Positions 1-6,267 of a DNA stretch of 7,768 nt are shown here, in pieces. The stretch is from Actinomycetes bacterium (lineage in GTDB: Bacteria > Actinomycetota > Actinomycetes > Actinomycetales > JAJYRW01). A program made the translations under genes and the position numbers. Positions within the stretch are counted from its first letter, which is position 1. Every line of letters starts with the position of its first letter. The DNA lies in the NCBI GenBank assembly GCA_021793895.1, contig JAJYRW010000062.1:1-7768 (forward strand), written 5' to 3'. The notes below the pieces were generated by a model that saw only the letters and a program-made list of their open reading frames with translations, was not told the DNA's origin and made no database searches.

Positions 1-1
1 T

Positions 2-259
2 GAGGCAACTGGCCGCATGACGGGCGCCAGTACCGCCACGGAAGTGCACTTCACGGCGATGACCGAGGCCGAAATTGAAGCCTATCTAGAAACCGAAGAA
101 CCCCTCAACGTCGCGGGCGCCTTTACAATCGACGGCCACGGGGGCTGGTTCATCGAGCGCATTGTGGGCGATCACCACACTGTGGTGGGGGTGAGTCTGC
201 CACTGCTGCGTAAATTGCTGGCAGATATTGGCATTTCGGTAGTCGACCTGTGGCGCTAA
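2..259 (+). CDS. maf: Maf-family nucleoside triphosphate pyrophosphatase, C-terminal fragment (5' end outside window)
   Basis: Maf proteins are cytoplasmic pyrophosphatases that hydrolyse non-canonical or excess nucleoside triphosphates to monophosphates and pyrophosphate, and have been linked to septum formation. The frame is open to the left edge with no stop, so the internal ATG at 17 is probably not the start; 85 residues are visible. They carry the family's C-terminal signature: a V-H-F strand, a helix with E-I-E-A-Y, then E-P-L-N-V-A-G-A-F-T-I-D-G, G-G-W-F-I-E, and G-V-S-L-P-L-L near the end. The protein ends with L-W-R, as actinobacterial Maf proteins typically do. The N-terminal nucleotide-binding and catalytic residues lie outside the window. 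In M. tuberculosis maf sits between the acyl-CoA carboxylase beta/epsilon genes and accA3, which matches the carboxylase gene found downstream. The family call is secure; substrate preference cannot be read from this part. Confidence 0.9.
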   Translation, partial: EATGRMTGASTATEVHFTAMTEAEIEAYLETEEPLNVAGAFTIDGHGGWFIERIVGDHHTVVGVSLPLLRKLLADIGISVVDLWR

Positions 260-327
260 GTTGTCACCTATCCACTAAAGTTTTCGCCTCCGCAACCGTA
301 GGTGCAAAATTCTTTGTAGGATTCCTC

Positions 328-333
328 TAAAAT
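328..333 (+). promoter_or_regulatory. possible -10 element (TAAAAT) upstream of the biotin carboxylase gene
   Basis: TAAAAT matches five of six bases of the TATAAT consensus and lies in the most A/T-rich part of the maf-carboxylase spacer. No good -35 hexamer is present about 17 bases upstream, which is common in actinobacterial promoters. If used, transcription would start near 340 and give a 5' leader of about 180 bases containing the stem-loops and repeats listed separately. It conflicts with the small ORF candidate at 332-403, whose ATG overlaps it. Weak evidence from sequence only. Confidence 0.3.
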
Positions 334-363
334 GCTTGATCGGCCCTTGCCGGGAAGTCCAGA

Positions 364-397
364 CTTGGGGACCGCCGGCCATTCGCGGCGACCCAAG
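364..397 (+). other. stem-loop in the leader upstream of the biotin carboxylase gene
   Basis: CTTGGG (364-369) pairs with CCCAAG (392-397), and CGCCG (373-377) pairs with CGGCG (386-390). This gives an interrupted stem of 11 base pairs with an 8-base loop. No clear T-run follows, so it is a poor fit for a rho-independent terminator of maf. It directly adjoins a second stem-loop. Confidence 0.4.
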
Positions 398-417
398 CGC
401 TAATTTTGCGTTAGCGT
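397..417 (+). other. second leader stem-loop adjoining the first
   Basis: CGCTAA (398-403) is the exact reverse complement of TTAGCG (411-416). A G-T wobble at 397/417 can extend it to seven pairs around a 7-base loop. It shares base 397 with the preceding hairpin, so the two would either stack end to end or compete. Its role is unknown. Confidence 0.35.
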
Positions 418-418
418 A

Positions 419-505
419 GCCGGTCGAACCCAACGATTGCGCGCCGGTTAAACCAAAGGATTTCCGTGCCGGTCTGGCCGCAAGGTTTGCGTTGCCGATC
501 GAACC
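419..505 (+). repeat. four degenerate 12-base motifs spaced about 25 bp, GCCGGTcgaaCC-like
   Basis: The motif occurs at 419-430 (GCCGGTCGAACC), 443-454 (GCCGGTTAAACC), 468-479 (GCCGGTCTGGCC) and 494-505 (GCCGATCGAACC), with start-to-start distances of 24, 25 and 26 bases. Against the first copy the others match at 10, 9 and 11 of 12 positions. The 12- to 14-base spacers of the first three units also look alike (A-rich, then GATT or GTTT, then CGC or CGT). Each motif core is a partial palindrome of the form GGT-NNN-ACC. The array ends at the ribosome binding site of the carboxylase gene. It could be an operator array or the remnant of a local tandem duplication; no regulator can be named from the sequence. 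Confidence 0.5.
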
Positions 506-510
506 TTAAA

Positions 511-516
511 AAGGAG
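511..516 (+). promoter_or_regulatory. ribosome binding site AAGGAG that sets the start of the biotin carboxylase gene
   Basis: AAGGAG lies six bases before the in-frame GTG at 523, close to ideal Shine-Dalgarno spacing. It favours 523 over the upstream in-frame GTG at 466, which has the weaker AAAGGA (455-460) five bases ahead of it. Two further GTG triplets, at 518 and 521, are out of frame. Confidence 0.7.
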
Positions 517-522
517 CGTGGT

Positions 523-2316
523 GTGGCAGCTTCCCCGCTTGCCAAAGTGCTAATCGCCAACCGTGGCGAGATTGCCGTCCGGATAATTCGTGCCTGTCAA
601 GACGCAGGTATCGCTTCGGTGGCTGTGTATGCCGAACCGGACCGGGATGCTTTGCATGCCCGCCTGGCTGATGAGGCGTTTGCCCTGGGCGGCTCCACCG
701 CGGCCGAGACCTACCTCGACATTAAAAAGCTGCTCGACGTGGCCCAGCGCGCCGGCGTCGATGCGGTACACCCCGGTTATGGATTCTTAGCCGAATCGGC
801 CGTATTTGCCCAGGCAGTCATTGACGCCGGACTAAATTGGATTGGCCCACCTCCGGCAGCAATCGATGCGCTGGGCGACAAAGTTTCCGCCCGGCATATC
901 GCCCAGCGGGCGGGCGCTCCCCTGGTTGCGGGCACCCCCGGACCGGTGAAAACGGTGCATGAAGTGCTAAGTTTCGCCGACGAGCACGGTCTGCCCATCG
1001 CCATCAAGGCGGCCTTCGGCGGCGGGGGCCGGGGCTTAAAGGTCGCCCGGACGCGCGAGGAGATCCCCGAGCTCTATGACTCGGCAGTGCGCGAGGCCAC
1101 CGCTTCCTTCGGCCGCGGGGAATGTTTCGTTGAGCGCTATCTCGACTCTCCGCGCCACGTCGAGACACAGTGCCTCGCCGATAAGCACGGCAATGTGGTC
1201 GTCGTTTCCACTCGCGACTGCTCGCTGCAGCGCCGGCACCAAAAACTTGTTGAAGAGGCCCCAGCACCGTTCCTTTCAGATACGCAAAACGAACAGTTGG
1301 TCACCTCATCGATCGCGATCATGCAGGAGGCCGGATACATAGGCGCAGGAACCTGTGAGTTCCTCGTCGGGCTAGATGGCACCATCTCGTTCCTAGAGGT
1401 CAATACGCGCCTACAGGTGGAACACCCCGTTACCGAAGAAATCACCGGCGTCGACCTGGTTCGCGAGCAATTCCGGATCGCGGCCGGCGAAGAACTGGGC
1501 TATGACTCGGTCACCAGCCGCGGACACTCCTTTGAGTTCCGCATCAACGGCGAGGATCCGGCCGCGAACTTCCTACCCTCCCCCGGTTCGGTTTCCCGCT
1601 TCAAAATGCCCTCGGGCCCCGGCGTGCGCGTTGATACCGGCGTGGAGGACGGCGACGTCGTCTCTGGTGCTTTTGACTCCATGCTCGCCAAGCTCATCGT
1701 CACCGGCGCGACCCGGCAAGAAGCGCTCCAGCGTTCCCGGCGCGCTTTGGCTGAAATGGACATCGCCGGAATTGCCACGGTGGTTCCCTTCCACCGTGCC
1801 GTGGTGCAGGAACCGGATTTCACAGCGGAAAATGAAGACTTCCTTGTGCACACGCGCTGGATCGAGACTAAATTCGCCGACCGCCTCGGCACGCTCACGG
1901 CCCAACTGCCACCTGCCCCGGTCTCCGAACCGCAGGAGCAAGAAACTGAGCGAGTCGTCGTCGAAGTCGGCGGGAAGCGGCTTGAAGTCGTGCTGCCCGC
2001 CAGCCTCAACCTCGCCGGGCGCCGAAATAACGGCACCGCTAATCGCCGCCCCACCCGGCGCGCGACATCTGCCCGCTCAAATACCGCCACCGCCAGTGGG
2101 AACGCACTGGAATCTCCGATGCAGGGCACAATCGTCAAAATCGCCGTGAATGCCGGGGAAAAGGTTGCGGCCGGTGACCTGGTCGTAGTGCTAGAAGCAA
2201 TGAAGATGGAACAGCCCCTCGTTGCCCACCGCGATGGGGTCATTGGTGATCTGGCCGCGGAAGTGGGGGCAACGGTAAGCGCTGGAACGGTGATTTGCCA
2301 GATTACGGATGCCTAA
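523..2316 (+). CDS. accA3: acyl-CoA carboxylase alpha subunit: biotin carboxylase fused to biotin carboxyl carrier domain
   Basis: This subunit uses ATP and bicarbonate to carboxylate its own biotin, which then passes CO2 to a separate carboxyltransferase beta subunit to form malonyl-CoA or methylmalonyl-CoA. With the start at GTG 523 it has 597 residues, the usual length for actinobacterial AccA3/BccA proteins. In order it shows the N-terminal [10 protein letters not shown] segment, the ATP-grasp glycine loop G-G-G-G-R-G (166-171), [13 protein letters not shown], the metal and catalytic stretch [12 protein letters not shown] (E292, N294, R296, E300) and F-R-I-N-G-E-D (R340). A hydrophilic Arg/Asn/Ala-rich linker follows, then a biotinyl domain with E-A-M-K-M and biotin-accepting K561. 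All expected catalytic residues are present. The beta and epsilon genes are not in the window but may lie to the left, near maf. The leader repeats may bear on its regulation. Relatives with pyruvate or other acyl-CoA substrates share this domain, so the acceptor is inferred. Confidence 0.95.
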   Translation: MAASPLAKVLIANRGEIAVRIIRACQDAGIASVAVYAEPDRDALHARLADEAFALGGSTAAETYLDIKKLLDVAQRAGVDAVHPGYGFLAESAVFAQAVIDAGLNWIGPPPAAIDALGDKVSARHIAQRAGAPLVAGTPGPVKTVHEVLSFADEHGLPIAIKAAFGGGGRGLKVARTREEIPELYDSAVREATASFGRGECFVERYLDSPRHVETQCLADKHGNVVVVSTRDCSLQRRHQKLVEEAPAPFLSDTQNEQLVTSSIAIMQEAGYIGAGTCEFLVGLDGTISFLEVNTRLQVEHPVTEEITGVDLVREQFRIAAGEELGYDSVTSRGHSFEFRINGEDPAANFLPSPGSVSRFKMPSGPGVRVDTGVEDGDVVSGAFDSMLAKLIVTGATRQEALQRSRRALAEMDIAGIATVVPFHRAVVQEPDFTAENEDFLVHTRWIETKFADRLGTLTAQLPPAPVSEPQEQETERVVVEVGGKRLEVVLPASLNLAGRRNNGTANRRPTRRATSARSNTATASGNALESPMQGTIVKIAVNAGEKVAAGDLVVVLEAMKMEQPLVAHRDGVIGDLAAEVGATVSAGTVICQITDA

Positions 2317-2346
2317 ACACTTTGAGCACCGACATTTAAGCCGCCA

Positions 2347-2365
2347 TTGGGCGCGGACGGCCCAG
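2347..2365 (+). terminator. possible weak terminator hairpin after the biotin carboxylase gene
   Basis: TGGGC (2348-2352) and GCCCA (2360-2364) form a 5-bp stem around a 7-base loop, extended by a T-G wobble at 2347/2365. It lies 30 bases after the carboxylase stop and is followed only by a short TTT, so it is a marginal rho-independent terminator. It lies inside the reading frame that would exist if the next gene began at TTG 2347, which argues against that start. Confidence 0.3.
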
Positions 2366-2451
2366 CAGTTTCCGTTCCCACCGCATATCCAACTACGGTG
2401 AGGCTAAGCACTTTTCAGTTACGTGTCCCTTTGAACAACCGGAACTTAAAA

Positions 2452-4668
2452 ATGTCTCCACGCTCTTGGTTGGCACCCACGCTGCTAACCGTCATGACCC
2501 TGGCGGTCATAGATTCGATGCGATTTTCGGGCCCGCTGATTGACGCGGCCTTCACCGAAAGCACCGCATTAGCCGCAACGTTGGCACTGACGACATATGC
2601 GGCAGCGGTGGTTCCGGTGGCCATCTTGGCGCTCACCGGGCTTCGAGGCCGACTGCTGCGCGTGACGGGCATCTCGGTAATTTTGTACGTCATCGCCCGC
2701 GCGGCGATGCAGCTATTTGGCGATTCGCTCTACCCGGCGGCCCTGGGCGTGACGACGATCGCGCTGGCCTCTTGGGTTTTATGCTTAGCCACCGTGCGCT
2801 ACGCGTTCTCCGCGCGTAAAACCGTCTCGGCGATCCTGGGCGGAATCGCACTGAGCATCACGAGCCAGCTCTTACTTGGCACGTGGGATCTGGCCTGGCG
2901 CAGTGACCTGCTCGGGCTCGTCCTGCTCACATTTGGGCTCATGGGGCTGTTCTTGCTGGGCAGTTTCGCCATCACAAAGCAAGCCGCCGGCCCCGACCTA
3001 ACCCCCTCGCGGGTACGCATCAGCCAGTTATGGCCGCTGGGACCGTGGCTTGCGCTGGTGCTCATGGTGTTTGCCAATCCCGCGTTCTTGGCATCGCAGT
3101 CCGGATTCGCGCTGGGTTGGTCGGGCGCGTTCCTCATCGGGGCTTGCGCAATTGGAATATCACTCCTTAGCCCCGAGGAAACCCAGTCCGCCACTCCCCT
3201 AGCGCCCGTTGAAAGCGGGTGGCGCCGCACGGTAGCCGCGCTCATTGGGTTCGTCGGCGGCATCACCGCGGCATTCATTTTGGACGGCGTCACTAGCTTC
3301 ATCGCGGTTCTCGTCGCCCTGCTTTCATCGATCCCCCTACTCTTGGACGTGCTGACCGATCAGCAATCCGCGGCGCCCGAACCGGGCGTAGGGTTCGGTG
3401 CGCAGGAGGCCCTTCCCCGACCCGGAATCGGTGTGCTTTCCAGCGCCGCACTGCTCATCGGCGTCTTCACCGTCGTGCCAGTACTCCTGTTCCAGTTGGA
3501 CTACGACATTCCCCTGCCCGTGCCCAACTTTGTGGTAATTACGCTGACCGCAGCTGCCGTTGGGGTGGCAGCGCTGTGGGCGATCTACCGAAGCCCAGAA
3601 GGTCTGCCAGCAAGCTTGAGGAGCGAGGCCAACGACGATGCGCAGATTAGGGCCGCAGCGGGGGATGAGGCCGCAGCTGGGGATACTGCAGCCGAAACTT
3701 CCACTGTGGGAGCCGCGAAGCCCGAGAGTAAAAATAGCGGCGCGGTCATCAAAGACGCGAGCGCTGCCGGCACCTCAAACAGCGGCGCGGTCACTGCCGT
3801 TTCAGTCGAAAAGCTCGGAGGGGGAGCCCTGCTGCTAGTGGCTCTTTTAGCCGGGCTGATGGCGCCGTCGATTCCGAATAAATCACCGGACAACGCGGGG
3901 GGAGGCACCGCGGCCCCGGGCACAGATTCCGAAACTGCGGCGGCAGCGGCTGGCGCAGATATGCGGGTCCTGTCGTGGAACCTGCACTACGGCGTCAGCG
4001 CCAAGCCGCGGGTAGCGCTCGACAATATTTTGGACACGATCTCGGCCGAAGACCCAGACGTAGTCCTGTTGCAAGAGGTATCCCGCGGCTGGGTGCTGGC
4101 CGGTGGCTCGGACATGCTTACCTGGCTCGCATCGGGATTAGATATGACTGCGGCTTGGTCCCCGGCAGCCGATGGCCAGTTCGGCAATGTGGTGCTGTCG
4201 AAGTATCCGCTCGCGCAAGTCCGTGCCCAGCGCTTGCCGTATGGTGCCGGGCCGCAAAAACGCTCGTTTGTTTCGGCCACCGTCGCGCACCCGCTAGCTG
4301 ATGTGCAGGTCACTTCCACTCATCTGCAACATCGCGTCGGGAACGCCGAAACCCGACTTGAACAGGTCGATTCGTTGTTGGAACACGTGGATTCGGGGGA
4401 AAATAACGGCGCGACGATTTTGGGCGGGGACTTCAACGCCGAGCCGGACTCCCTTGAAATCGAAACGCTAACCGAGGCTACGTGGCTGTCCACATTGGAT
4501 GCCGCGGGTAACGCTGAGCAAAACACCAGCCCGTCCCACGACCCAGCGGTGCGCATTGATTGGCTCTTTACCGGTTCCCGTTTGCAAACAGAAAACGCCG
4601 AAGTGCTGCCGGGCAAGACTGCGAGCGATCATCTGCCGCTCGTAGCGGATCTCACGGTGCTCGACTAG
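2452..4668 (+). CDS. polytopic membrane protein with C-terminal endonuclease/exonuclease/phosphatase (EEP) domain
   Basis: This is a 738-residue integral membrane protein. About 13 hydrophobic segments are visible, near residues 5-22, 37-61, 70-88, 94-115, 124-142, 153-174, 193-214, 217-238, 259-277, 281-300, 325-347, 360-379 and 457-471. An Ala/Glu-rich linker of about 70 residues precedes the last one. Residues 504-738 are a complete EEP (DNase I/sphingomyelinase-like) domain: W-N-L-H-Y-G (N510), L-Q-E-V (E542), S-T-H-L-Q-H (H624), G-G-D-F-N-A-E-P (D660, N662), I-D-W-L-F and S-D-H-L-P-L (D726, H727). All metal-binding and catalytic positions look intact. With an inside N-terminus and 13 segments the domain would lie outside the membrane; this is inferred. 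EEP enzymes cleave phosphodiester or phosphomonoester bonds in nucleic acids, lipids or inositol phosphates, and the substrate is unknown. ATG 2452 is chosen because the hydrophobic region starts just after it, although its ribosome site (CGGA) is weak; GTG 2398 or TTG 2347 would add a polar extension. Confidence 0.85.
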   Translation: MSPRSWLAPTLLTVMTLAVIDSMRFSGPLIDAAFTESTALAATLALTTYAAAVVPVAILALTGLRGRLLRVTGISVILYVIARAAMQLFGDSLYPAALGVTTIALASWVLCLATVRYAFSARKTVSAILGGIALSITSQLLLGTWDLAWRSDLLGLVLLTFGLMGLFLLGSFAITKQAAGPDLTPSRVRISQLWPLGPWLALVLMVFANPAFLASQSGFALGWSGAFLIGACAIGISLLSPEETQSATPLAPVESGWRRTVAALIGFVGGITAAFILDGVTSFIAVLVALLSSIPLLLDVLTDQQSAAPEPGVGFGAQEALPRPGIGVLSSAALLIGVFTVVPVLLFQLDYDIPLPVPNFVVITLTAAAVGVAALWAIYRSPEGLPASLRSEANDDAQIRAAAGDEAAAGDTAAETSTVGAAKPESKNSGAVIKDASAAGTSNSGAVTAVSVEKLGGGALLLVALLAGLMAPSIPNKSPDNAGGGTAAPGTDSETAAAAAGADMRVLSWNLHYGVSAKPRVALDNILDTISAEDPDVVLLQEVSRGWVLAGGSDMLTWLASGLDMTAAWSPAADGQFGNVVLSKYPLAQVRAQRLPYGAGPQKRSFVSATVAHPLADVQVTSTHLQHRVGNAETRLEQVDSLLEHVDSGENNGATILGGDFNAEPDSLEIETLTEATWLSTLDAAGNAEQNTSPSHDPAVRIDWLFTGSRLQTENAEVLPGKTASDHLPLVADLTVLD
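3736..3793 (+). repeat. in-frame direct repeat within the Ala-rich linker of the EEP membrane protein
   Basis: The 13-base sequence AGCGGCGCGGTCA occurs at 3736-3748 and again at 3781-3793, exactly 45 bases (15 codons) apart, so N-S-G-A-V is encoded twice in the same frame. The surrounding codons give a low-complexity Ala/Ser/Gly/Glu tract. This suggests local duplication in a linker free to vary in length. Confidence 0.6.
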
Positions 4669-4682
4669 CGTCCCGGATTAAG

Positions 4683-4706
4683 GAGGGCACCTTATTATGA
4701 GCCCTC
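4683..4706. other. inverted repeat in the spacer between convergent genes
   Basis: GAGGGC (4683-4688) is the reverse complement of GCCCTC (4701-4706), around an A/T-rich 12-base loop. A shorter alternative pairs TAAGG (4679-4683) with CCTTA (4690-4694). Neither is followed by a clean T-run on either strand, so a terminator role is only suggested by the position between convergent stops. Confidence 0.35.
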
Positions 4707-4753
4707 ACGCCCGGACCCCCGCCGCGCGGGTCTGCGCGTTCGCTGGTTTTTAG
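4697..4753 (+). CDS. possible small ORF, 18 residues, with a strong Shine-Dalgarno sequence
   Basis: AAGGAGG at 4680-4686 is a near-perfect Shine-Dalgarno sequence placed ten bases before ATG 4697. The ORF encodes MSPHARTPAARVCAFAGF and stops at TAG 4751-4753, overlapping the stop codon of the convergent flavoprotein gene by three bases (4750-4752 on the other strand). It begins 28 bases after the EEP gene stop, so it could be the last gene of that transcript. The peptide is basic, with one cysteine and no recognisable domain. No following + strand gene is close enough for it to act as a leader peptide. The purine-rich sequence may instead belong to the stem-loop it overlaps, so coding is unproven. 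Confidence 0.25.
   Translation: MSPHARTPAARVCAFAGF
4712..4734 (+). terminator. possible terminator hairpin for the EEP membrane protein transcript
   Basis: CGGACCC (4712-4718) pairs with GGGTCTG (4728-4734) in a 7-bp stem with one G-T wobble. A T-run, TTTTT at 4747-4751, follows only after 12 bases, which is later than in a classical rho-independent terminator. A competing stem, CGCGC (4723-4727) with GCGCG (4734-4738), ends eight bases before the T-run. On the minus strand no T-run follows, so it offers little to the convergent gene. Confidence 0.35.
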
Positions 4754-6213
4754 TCCGTTTTATCCATCACCGGGTGCAGGAGCCGGGCCGTTTCGGCAAT
4801 TGAGCCAGATAAAGATGGATAAATGCTAAAAGCGTGAGCGACGTCGTCCACACTCAAACCGTGCTCGACGGCCAAGGCGACGGAAAAGATCAACTCCGAG
4901 GCGCGCGGGGCGACGATAACTCCACCCAGGACGGTGCCCGACGCCCGGCGGGCGATGAGTTTTACGAAGCCATCGCGAATGCCCAGCATTTTGGCGCGCG
5001 CGTTGCCTGCCAGGGGCAGGGTTACGACCCGCCCAGCAATTTCGCCGCGTTCCAGATCCGCTTGGGTGTACCCAACGGTCGCGATTTCCGGCGCGGTAAA
5101 GATATTGGCCGTGACATTTCGGCGCTCTAGAGGCGCGACCGCGTCGCCCAGGGCGTGCCACATAGCGATGCGCCCCTGCATGGCGGCAACGGAGGCCAGC
5201 GGCAAGACTCCGGTGCAGTCCCCGGCAGCGTAGATACCTCGCACCGAGGTGCGCGAGACGCGATCGACCTCGATGTGACCGGAGGCGTGCATGCGCATGC
5301 CCAGTTCTTCCAAGCCTAAATCCTGGGTATTGGGCACCGATCCCACCGCCATCAGACAGTGCGACCCCTCAACGCGGCGTCCGTCTTGTAATTCGACGAT
5401 GACCCGGTCCCCTTCGCGAGTAACCGAAGTGGCACGCGAGCGGGAGAGGACTTCCATTCCGCGGCGACGAAAGACATCCTCAATTACCGCGGCCGCATCG
5501 GGATCTTCATTGGGCAATACCTGATCGCGGGAGGAAACAAGCACGACATCGCCGCCCAGGCCGTTATACGCGCCGGCAAACTCCGCGCCCGTTACGCCTG
5601 ATCCCACGACGATAAGCCGCTCGGGAAGGTCTTGAAGTGTATAGAGCTGTTTCCAGTTCAAAATGCGCTGGCCATCGGGCTGGGCAGCCGGTAGTTCTCG
5701 GGGACTGGCACCGGTGGCCACGAGCACCACATCGGCGGTGCGGACCTCGATTTTTTCATTGCCCGCATCGTCGGTCGTTTTAATTTCGACCTCATCTGCA
5801 CTGCGCAGTTTGGCCTGGCCGGTGATTACCGTGATGCCCTCGCGTTCCAGCCGCTCATAAATGTCTTTGGACTGCGCGGCCGCCAAGTTCATGACGCGGC
5901 GATTAACCCGGGCGAGGTCCACGCGCAATTCGGCCACTGCGTCCTCATTGCCCTCGGTGAAGATTCCCAGTTCCTCAGCCGAATCGGCTGTGGTGCGCAA
6001 TTCCGCGGTCGCGATGAGTGTTTTGGAGGGCACCACATCGGTTAAAACGGCGGCGCCACCTAAGCCGGAGCGTTCAACAACGGTCACCTCCGCCTCAAGC
6101 TGGCGGGCCACCAGGGCGGCTTCATAGCCTCCCGGGCCACCGCCAATTATCACTACTTGCGTGTTGGGGCGGGGAGTTTCGGAATTCGTCACGTGCCCCA
6201 TTGTGCCGATCAT
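4750..6213 (-). CDS. lpdA: LpdA-type NAD(P)H:quinone/acceptor flavoprotein oxidoreductase (dihydrolipoamide dehydrogenase-like, without redox disulfide)
   Basis: This 487-residue FAD protein belongs to the pyridine nucleotide-disulfide reductase family and is close to M. tuberculosis LpdA (Rv3303c), an NAD(P)H:quinone reductase. Numbered from ATG 6213 it shows the FAD loop G-G-G-P-G-G (24-29), G-G-A-A-V-L-T-D-V-V-P-S-K (52-64), A-T-G-A-S-P (166-171), the NAD(P) loop G-S-G-V-T-G (204-209) and A-A-G-D-C-T-G (329-335), then the dimerisation domain. The two redox cysteines of true lipoamide dehydrogenases are Ala55 and Val60 here. The C-terminal H-x-H-P-T-x-S-E is S-I-Y-P-S-L-S-G, losing the catalytic His-Glu pair, so lipoamide chemistry is very unlikely. 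S-S-R (227-229) after the second nucleotide-binding strand, in place of an acidic residue, is compatible with NADPH use. The start is uncertain: ATG 6213, ATG 6201 and GTG 6192 are all in frame and none has a strong ribosome site. It lies convergent to the EEP gene and divergent from punA. Confidence 0.9.
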   Translation of the reverse strand: MIGTMGHVTNSETPRPNTQVVIIGGGPGGYEAALVARQLEAEVTVVERSGLGGAAVLTDVVPSKTLIATAELRTTADSAEELGIFTEGNEDAVAELRVDLARVNRRVMNLAAAQSKDIYERLEREGITVITGQAKLRSADEVEIKTTDDAGNEKIEVRTADVVLVATGASPRELPAAQPDGQRILNWKQLYTLQDLPERLIVVGSGVTGAEFAGAYNGLGGDVVLVSSRDQVLPNEDPDAAAVIEDVFRRRGMEVLSRSRATSVTREGDRVIVELQDGRRVEGSHCLMAVGSVPNTQDLGLEELGMRMHASGHIEVDRVSRTSVRGIYAAGDCTGVLPLASVAAMQGRIAMWHALGDAVAPLERRNVTANIFTAPEIATVGYTQADLERGEIAGRVVTLPLAGNARAKMLGIRDGFVKLIARRASGTVLGGVIVAPRASELIFSVALAVEHGLSVDDVAHAFSIYPSLSGSIAETARLLHPVMDKTD

Positions 6214-6254
6214 GCCCGCAAATTGCGCACGGGGCTAACCGTTGCGTGTCCTAC

Positions 6255-6260
6255 TAGTGT
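6255..6260 (+). promoter_or_regulatory. possible -10 element giving a leaderless punA transcript
   Basis: TAGTGT fits the TAnnnT form and ends seven bases before ATG 6268, so transcription from it would begin at or next to the start codon. This fits the lack of a proper Shine-Dalgarno sequence there (only a G-run at 6261-6265, two bases from the ATG). No convincing -35 hexamer is seen. Leaderless mRNAs are common in actinobacteria. Confidence 0.3.
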
Positions 6261-6267
6261 GGGGGCT

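Noticed and set aside
421..431. GGTCGAACCC resembling a tRNA T-arm
   Set aside because: No acceptor stem, D-arm or anticodon arm can be folded around it; it is better explained as one of the repeat motifs.
419..505. CRISPR array interpretation of the evenly spaced repeats
   Set aside because: Repeats are only 12 bases and degenerate, spacers are 12 to 14 bases and similar to one another, and no cas genes are present.
1502..2149. 215-codon open frame on the plus strand in another frame of the biotin carboxylase
   Set aside because: It overlaps conserved carboxylase codons and gives a Pro/Arg/Ser-rich product without family features.
1500..2243. 247-codon open frame on the minus strand opposite the biotin carboxylase
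   Set aside because: It lies wholly antisense to a gene with all expected motifs; its product is Ser/Arg/Thr-rich with no recognisable domain, as expected for a shadow frame in GC-rich DNA.
2347..2451. TTG 2347 as the start of the EEP membrane protein
   Set aside because: The extra 35 residues are polar and unlike a membrane protein N-terminus, they span a hairpin after the carboxylase gene, and no ribosome site precedes the TTG.
2799..3302. 167-codon minus-strand frame opposite the EEP membrane gene
   Set aside because: Low-complexity composition, no ribosome site support, and entirely antisense to membrane-segment codons.
4750..6213. Annotation as the E3 dihydrolipoamide dehydrogenase of a 2-oxoacid complex
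   Set aside because: Both redox cysteines and the C-terminal catalytic His-Glu pair are missing, and no E1 or E2 genes are nearby.
6157..6267. Upstream extension of punA from ATG 6157
   Set aside because: It would overlap the conserved 5' coding region of divergent lpdA and adds 37 residues not found in trimeric phosphorylases.
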